Shown one piece after another: positions 6,007 to 9,368 of a DNA stretch of 9,368 nt (its first letter is position 1; each line of letters starts with the position of its first letter). Under the pieces are notes generated by a model. It did no database searches, was not told where the DNA came from, and saw nothing but the letters and a program-made list of their open reading frames with translations. Source of the DNA: an uncultured Oscillibacter sp. (GTDB lineage Bacteria; Bacillota; Clostridia; Oscillospirales; Oscillospiraceae); NCBI GenBank assembly GCA_948435975.1, contig CAOJHG010000050.1:1-9368 (forward strand), read 5' to 3'. The position numbers and the translations under genes were made by a program.

Positions 6007-6304
6007 GTATATACGGCTGTTTATGGAATATGAATCTGATGATATGCCCGTAGTGTATTTTTATGAAGTGGATTTGAAGGACGACCGCCTTGCGCTTAGA
6101 GAGATGGAAATTTTCGCGGACAGGACAGTAAAGATTGAGAAGGACCCTTATTGTGATGTCATTGAAGTATGTCCAATCCCAACCGTCGATGAATTGAACG
6201 CAAAGGTCTGGGGAGATGGCTTCCATGCAGCGGTTATTTCCAAAGAAGAATTTGATGAAATATGGAATACCAGAATTTATAGTGGAAGCCTGGTTGCTGT
6301 CTGA
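5990..6304 (+). CDS. small DUF6881-like protein, probable orphan immunity protein
   Basis: A 104-residue acidic, soluble protein. It has the pattern of the DUF6881 family as I recall it: YIRLFMEYESDDMPVVYFYE near the start, then LREMEIFADR, VIEVCPIPTVDELN, WGDGFHAAVISKEEFDEIW. Such small acidic proteins are common beside polymorphic toxins, where they act as immunity proteins in the cytoplasm; the family's biochemical role is not established to my knowledge. The ATG at 5990 is chosen because GAGAGGTG lies 7 nt upstream. An upstream alternative start near 5969 would overlap this site. The gene is intact while its 5' neighbour is only a C-terminal stub, so it is probably an orphan retained after loss of the partner. 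Confidence 0.83.
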   Translation: MESSTEYIRLFMEYESDDMPVVYFYEVDLKDDRLALREMEIFADRTVKIEKDPYCDVIEVCPIPTVDELNAKVWGDGFHAAVISKEEFDEIWNTRIYSGSLVAV

Positions 6305-6350
6305 CTTCCAGTTTGTCGGGGAGACGTCAAGATAGATCATTCATTTTTGC

Positions 6351-6690
6351 ATAACAAAAAGCTCCTGCTGGCGGATGCAGATACGCGCATGAACGGATTC
6401 CTGTTATTTTTCTGACAGCCTGTGACGAGGCCCCGGACAAACTGGCTGGGCTTGGCCTTGGTGCGGATGATTATATTGCAAAGCCCTTTTGCCCCAGGAG
6501 TTTTTGCTGCGGGTCTATGCTGTTCTGCGCCGGTGCTACAAAGAGGACGCGCCAGTTTTAAGGCTGGAATGCTGCTCTGTCGATTTCAGCCGGGCAGAAG
6601 TGGACAGGAGCGGCGCGATACTGCCTTTGACAGCGATGGAGTTCAGTCTCCTGGAAACCTTTGCAATGTTTGATTCATTTACAACACACA
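6351..6690 (+). pseudogene. broken OmpR-family response regulator
   Basis: Receiver and winged-helix remnants lie in shifting frames. KLLLADAD (from about 6358) is the beta-1 strand with its acidic residues. About 60 residues, including the phospho-acceptor Asp, are deleted. Then [31 protein letters not shown] continues in another frame up to about 6491. A frameshift follows and [14 protein letters not shown], the receiver-linker junction, continues in a third frame. The DNA-binding domain begins (LPLTAMEFSLLETFAM) and is cut off at about 6670, running out at 6695. No kinase partner is present. This is a clear pseudogene. Confidence 0.87.
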
Positions 6691-6698
6691 AATAGAAA

Positions 6699-6731
6699 GA
6701 CACCCTGGAACCTTTACAATTCCAGGGTGTC
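6699..6731 (-). terminator. tRNA-Gln rho-independent terminator
   Basis: A perfect 12-bp stem, GACACCCTGGAA with TTCCAGGGTGTC, has a 9-nt loop. It starts 3 bp past the tRNA CCA end and on the minus strand is followed by TTTCTATTT. Confidence 0.88.
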
Positions 6732-6734
6732 CTA

Positions 6735-6808
6735 TGGCAGCGGGTGAAGGATTCGAACCCTCACATACAGAGTCAGAGTCTGCTGTGCTACCCTTACACA
6801 AACCCGCT
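6735..6808 (-). tRNA. tRNA-Gln (anticodon CUG)
   Basis: A 74-nt tRNA with encoded CCA reads on the minus strand. The acceptor stem AGCGGGT pairs with ACCCGCT. The D-arm GTGT/GCAC has a GGG-containing loop. The anticodon stem GCAGA/TCTGT has loop CTCTGAC, giving anticodon CTG (reads CAG, Gln). The variable region is 4 nt. The T-arm GAGGG/CCTTC has loop TTCGAAT. The discriminator is G, as usual for tRNA-Gln. All stems pair, allowing G-U. Confidence 0.95.
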
Positions 6809-6836
6809 ATATCTTTACTGTTCAGCAACATGTACT

Positions 6837-6864
6837 ATTATACAGAAAAACTTTCGGTTGTCAA
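6837..6864 (-). promoter_or_regulatory. consensus sigma-A promoter of tRNA-Gln
   Basis: TTGACA (6864-6859) and TATAAT (6842-6837), both perfect consensus, are separated by 16 bp. The -10 ends 28 bp before the mature tRNA 5' end. With the terminator this makes a self-contained single-tRNA unit. Confidence 0.88.
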
Positions 6865-7036
6865 GAGGGTTTTTCATTTTTTTTACTTCTTTCTTAAAAT
6901 ATCACAGTCCCTTCTCAATCCCACATTCCCTTTGCATACAACTGCGAATCAGGATAGAATAAACAGGCGAAACTTACTATTTCAAACCCCAGATATATGA
7001 CTCGAAGCTGCGAAATCCAAATTATTTTCTCCTCTG
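6865..7036. other. AT-rich intergenic stretch, no gene seen
   Basis: Between the divergent tRNA promoter and the ECF sigma promoter region the DNA is AT-rich with T runs (6871-6887). I see no gene, repeat or convincing hairpin. Confidence 0.6.
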
Positions 7037-7062
7037 CGCAACTCCTTTCAAAATTCTTCGTC
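7037..7062 (+). promoter_or_regulatory. candidate ECF-type promoter (CGCAAC-N16-CGTC)
   Basis: CGCAAC (7037-7042), 16 bp, then CGTC (7059-7062) resembles ECF promoters of the SigX/SigW/SigV kind (AAC and CGT cores, 16-17 bp apart). It lies about 50 bp upstream of the ECF sigma ATG, as expected for an autoregulated ECF gene. The pattern is short and could occur by chance. Confidence 0.4.
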
Positions 7063-7071
7063 TTTATAGGC

Positions 7072-7083
7072 AGAAGCGCTTCT
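7072..7083. promoter_or_regulatory. 12-bp perfect palindrome in the sigma leader
   Basis: AGAAGCGCTTCT is perfectly palindromic. It sits about 10 bp downstream of the candidate ECF -10 and 30 bp before the sigma ATG, where an operator or small leader structure could act. No matching regulator is visible in the window. Confidence 0.3.
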
Positions 7084-7113
7084 ATCCAGCAGCTAATACA
7101 AAGGAGGGACCCT

Positions 7114-7671
7114 ATGGAAGACAGCAAAATCGTTGAGCTGTACTGGTGCCGGGACCAGCAGGCCATTCAGGAAACCGCCGGGAAATATGGCAGCTTCCTG
7201 GCCCGTATTTCTCAGAACATCCTGCGCAGCTCCAGAGACGCGGAAGAATGCGTCAACGACACTTATCTCCGCGCCTGGAACTCCATCCCTCCAACCCGCC
7301 CAAAGGCCCTCCAGAGCTGGCTGGGGTGCATCATCCGCAATCTCTCCCTGGACCGCTGGAAGCAGAGGCAGACAGATAAACGCGGCGGCGGGCCGGAGGT
7401 CCTCTTGGGAGAACTGGCGGACTGTGTGCCCACGTTCCAGGACCCTGAATCTGTCTTGGAGGACCAGGACCTGGCCCAAGCCCTTAGCAAGTTCCTCAAA
7501 AAGCTCTCACATGAGAACCGGCTGATCTTCCTTCAGCGTTATTGGTATGGCGAAAGCATCGCCAGTATCGCGGCGGGCCTGGGATGCAGGGAGGGAAAGG
7601 TCAAATCAGCTCTATTCCGCTCCCGAAAAGCACTGCGGGTCTACTTGGAAAAGGAGGAAATCTCACTATGA
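7114..7671 (+). CDS. ECF-family RNA polymerase sigma factor
   Basis: A 185-residue sigma-70 family ECF factor. The sigma-2 region spans about 20-85, with the DAEECVNDTYLRAWNSIP segment (region 2.2) and the region 2.4 part LGCIIRNLSLDRWKQRQ. A linker of about 40 residues follows. The sigma-4 region spans about 128-180 (LSHENRLIFLQRYWYGES, then the helix-turn-helix IASIAAGLGCREGKVKSALF). The ATG at 7114 has AAGGAGG six nt upstream; earlier in-frame starts have no such site and would add residues outside the family fold. Its stop overlaps the next gene's start as ATGA, so the two are translationally coupled. It probably directs transcription of its own operon and is held inactive by the membrane protein that follows. 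Confidence 0.95.
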   Translation: MEDSKIVELYWCRDQQAIQETAGKYGSFLARISQNILRSSRDAEECVNDTYLRAWNSIPPTRPKALQSWLGCIIRNLSLDRWKQRQTDKRGGGPEVLLGELADCVPTFQDPESVLEDQDLAQALSKFLKKLSHENRLIFLQRYWYGESIASIAAGLGCREGKVKSALFRSRKALRVYLEKEEISL

Positions 7672-9221
7672 AAGCAGAACGTTTATTCCGCGTCCTGGGC
7701 CTGATCGACCCGAAACTAATCGAAGAGGCTGCGCCAGGGCTTCCCGTCCGCCGGCATATTTCCTATCGAAGCATCCTCCCAGCAGCGGCCTGTCTCGTTC
7801 TGGTCTGTTTCCTGGGAATCGGCTGGCTCTTCTCAGAAGGCTATGGCGGCTTCCGCACTGGCAGCAGCTCCAGCGGCACTTCTGATGGAATGGGCATCGG
7901 ACACACAGATGAGAACAGCGGTATTACTTTCATGAAATACAGCGGGCCGGTGTTTCCCCTAACTACATTTGAGGACCCTGGCGGACTCAAGGCGGATCGT
8001 CTGATTACATGGGACTTTGCTCCGGGCTCCTATGCGGACGGTGAACTGCGGCAGTGGGGAGCCGCTGTGACAGACGCCTACCAAATCTATAATCCCACAG
8101 ATCAGGATATTACTGTGACGGCCCTTTACCCCTTCGCTGGTAATTTCTCAGACCTCCCTCAACTACTGCCCAGCGTAACGGTGGACGGCGCAGAATGGAA
8201 CAGCACAGGACTCTATGCAGGCCCCTACTCCGGCGGCTTTCAGAGCACCTTTGGAGCCGATTTGCCGGATACCATGAATCTGGACACCCTGGACAGTTGG
8301 ACGGAGTACAAGGCACTTCTGGAGAGCGGAGAGTACCTTGAAAAGACACTGGGAGAGACCACGCCGCTGAACATCCCCGTAACTGTCTATCACTTCACGG
8401 ACTTCGCGGCCCCACATGAGAAGTATCAAGCTGCCACGCAAGCAATCTCCTTTACGATTGATGAAAGCGCAACCCAGATTCTGACCTACGGTATCAACGG
8501 TTATGAGGCCAACGATAGCGGCTTCCGGCGATACAGCTACTTTGTCCCAGACGGGAGGCGCCGGGAGTCGGAAATCAAGCTGCTGATCGTTTTGGGCGAA
8601 GACATCCAAAACTATGAGCTGCAAGGCTACAAGGACGGCGGCTGTGAAGACGGTGAGGAAATTGACGGCGTATCCTGCACTGTCACTCGCACGGAAACTA
8701 CGCTGGATACTGTTCTGGACCAGCTCTGCCAGGCAACGGCAACTGACTCGGACAGCCCCCTTGCAGTTTTCTCTTATGATATGTACCGGCGCGCCGCGGC
8801 AGAACTCCTGGTACAATATGGCCCCCTGAGCAGCAGTTCATCTGTGGACCGCTATGCTGATGGGAGGCTGGATGACATCTTATGGGAAACAATGAGCCAT
8901 GATCGAGTGCTATACCTATCTGTTCCTCTAACAATTCCCGCTGGATGCAGTATTTCCGTCTCATTCCAGCTCTGGAAACCGCCCAGCTATGACTTCCATT
9001 GCTCTGGCACAGAAAACGTAGGGCTTCAAGGCTACGATTTAGTCACGCGTCTGGGTTCCAAACTGGAATTCACCAGTCAAACCGCAGCGCTGGTAAACAC
9101 GGACGGCATCATCCTTGCGGGACAAAACTTCGGGTTTGATCTTGAACAGGGACACAGTACAGTTTTGCTTGATCTTGAGGAAGAACATTATTATTTGGAA
9201 ATCTGGGCCGAAGAAAGCTAA
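7668..9221 (+). CDS. probable membrane anti-sigma factor with large extracytoplasmic domain
   Basis: A 517-residue single-pass membrane protein. Residues 1-35 are cytoplasmic, with the LFRVLGLIDPKLIEEAAP segment that recurs at the start of proteins encoded after clostridial ECF sigma genes. One membrane helix spans about 36-55 (ILPAAACLVLVCFLGIGWLF). A Gly/Ser linker follows, then about 440 residues of probably beta-rich extracytoplasmic domain with IYNPTDQDITVTALYPF early and GLQGYDLVTRLGSKLEF late. There is no classical zinc-binding anti-sigma motif (HxxxCxxC). An N-in topology with the sigma-binding part at the short N-terminus is an inference. ATG 7668 overlaps the sigma stop, and AGGAGG lies 10 nt upstream. 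The ligand of the outer domain is unknown; cell-envelope stress or antimicrobial sensing would be usual. Confidence 0.85.
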   Translation: MKAERLFRVLGLIDPKLIEEAAPGLPVRRHISYRSILPAAACLVLVCFLGIGWLFSEGYGGFRTGSSSSGTSDGMGIGHTDENSGITFMKYSGPVFPLTTFEDPGGLKADRLITWDFAPGSYADGELRQWGAAVTDAYQIYNPTDQDITVTALYPFAGNFSDLPQLLPSVTVDGAEWNSTGLYAGPYSGGFQSTFGADLPDTMNLDTLDSWTEYKALLESGEYLEKTLGETTPLNIPVTVYHFTDFAAPHEKYQAATQAISFTIDESATQILTYGINGYEANDSGFRRYSYFVPDGRRRESEIKLLIVLGEDIQNYELQGYKDGGCEDGEEIDGVSCTVTRTETTLDTVLDQLCQATATDSDSPLAVFSYDMYRRAAAELLVQYGPLSSSSSVDRYADGRLDDILWETMSHDRVLYLSVPLTIPAGCSISVSFQLWKPPSYDFHCSGTENVGLQGYDLVTRLGSKLEFTSQTAALVNTDGIILAGQNFGFDLEQGHSTVLLDLEEEHYYLEIWAEES

Positions 9222-9229
9222 GTATAACC

Positions 9230-9266
9230 AAAAAGAACCGCTGAAAAATTCCCAGCGGTTCTTTTT
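9230..9266 (+). terminator. bidirectional terminator after the sigma/anti-sigma operon
   Basis: A 14-bp stem, AAAAAGAACCGCTG with CAGCGGTTCTTTTT, and a 9-nt loop start 8 bp after the anti-sigma stop. The A and T arms make it work in both directions, so it also guards against readthrough from the rRNA operon. Confidence 0.92.
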
Positions 9267-9289
9267 AACTTAGTGATTTAGGCAAAAGA

Positions 9290-9317
9290 AAAGCGGACTG
9301 CAAAAACAATCCGCTTT
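9290..9317 (-). terminator. rRNA operon terminator
   Basis: An 8-bp stem, AAAGCGGA with TCCGCTTT, and a 12-nt loop. On the minus strand it is followed by TCTTTTG, giving a T-rich tail a few bases past the 5S 3' end. Confidence 0.75.
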
Positions 9318-9319
9318 GT

Positions 9320-9368
9320 GTTGGCGCCACCTATCTTCCCGGGCCGTCGCCAGCCAAGTATTGTGGGC
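9320..9368 (-). rRNA. rrf: 5S ribosomal RNA, 3' part only
   Basis: On the minus strand the sequence contains the strongly conserved 3' region of Firmicute 5S rRNA, ACTTGGCTGGCGACGGCC followed by GGGAAGATAGGTGGCGCCAA. About 48 of roughly 117 nt are in the window; the 5' half lies beyond the right edge, so helix I cannot be checked. It implies an rRNA operon transcribed leftward towards the sigma operon. Confidence 0.88.

Noticed and set aside
6915..7166. An 83-codon minus-strand ORF upstream of and overlapping the ECF sigma gene
   Set aside because: It has no ribosome binding site or recognisable motif, and it overlaps the candidate promoter and the sigma start.
1..9368. CRISPR array, insertion sequence or transposase
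   Set aside because: No regularly spaced short repeats, no terminal inverted repeats and no transposase-like frames were seen. The only sizeable direct repeat is the two-copy 200-bp unit.

Overview
The window looks like the chromosome of a moderately G+C-rich Clostridia-class Firmicute, most likely a gut Oscillospiraceae or Lachnospiraceae relative. The reasons are strong AGGAGG-type ribosome binding sites, a GHKL kinase with a LytTR regulator, an ECF sigma factor paired with a one-pass membrane protein, and a 5S rRNA end of Firmicute type. This placement is an inference from gene types, not a phylogeny.

Layout. Positions 2-583 (+) hold the 3' part of a short-chain dehydrogenase. It converges on an alpha/beta hydrolase of the monoacylglycerol-lipase type (591-1502, -). 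Next comes a two-gene minus-strand operon of unrecognised, charged, coiled-coil proteins (2784 down to 1742). Then comes a two-component system, also on the minus strand: a LytTR response regulator (5133-4420) followed by an AgrC-like GHKL sensor kinase (4218-2938). The junction between regulator and kinase is a 200-bp tandem repeat carrying a second, truncated copy of the kinase start. Positions 5338-6690 are a graveyard: a decayed ABC transporter (permease and ATPase pieces, -), the C-terminal end of an unidentified protein (+) overlapping a small intact DUF6881-like, immunity-type gene (5990-6304, +), and a broken OmpR-type response regulator (+). A complete tRNA-Gln(CUG) unit with promoter and terminator follows (6864-6690, -). 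After it come an ECF sigma factor (7114-7671, +), translationally coupled to a probable membrane anti-sigma protein (7668-9221, +). A bidirectional terminator separates this pair from the 3' end of a 5S rRNA gene entering from the right (-).

The most informative signal is regulatory. Upstream of the LytTR regulator, and again upstream of the coiled-coil operon, there is the same promoter architecture: a 9-12-9 direct repeat of a CATTTC-like half-site, exactly 10 bp, a -35 hexamer, exactly 17 bp, and a -10 hexamer. This is the known geometry of LytTR (AgrA/ComE-type) operators. It suggests that the regulator controls its own operon and the neighbouring pair of coiled-coil genes, which would make those unknown proteins the output of this signalling system. 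The decayed ABC transporter just upstream may be a former third arm.
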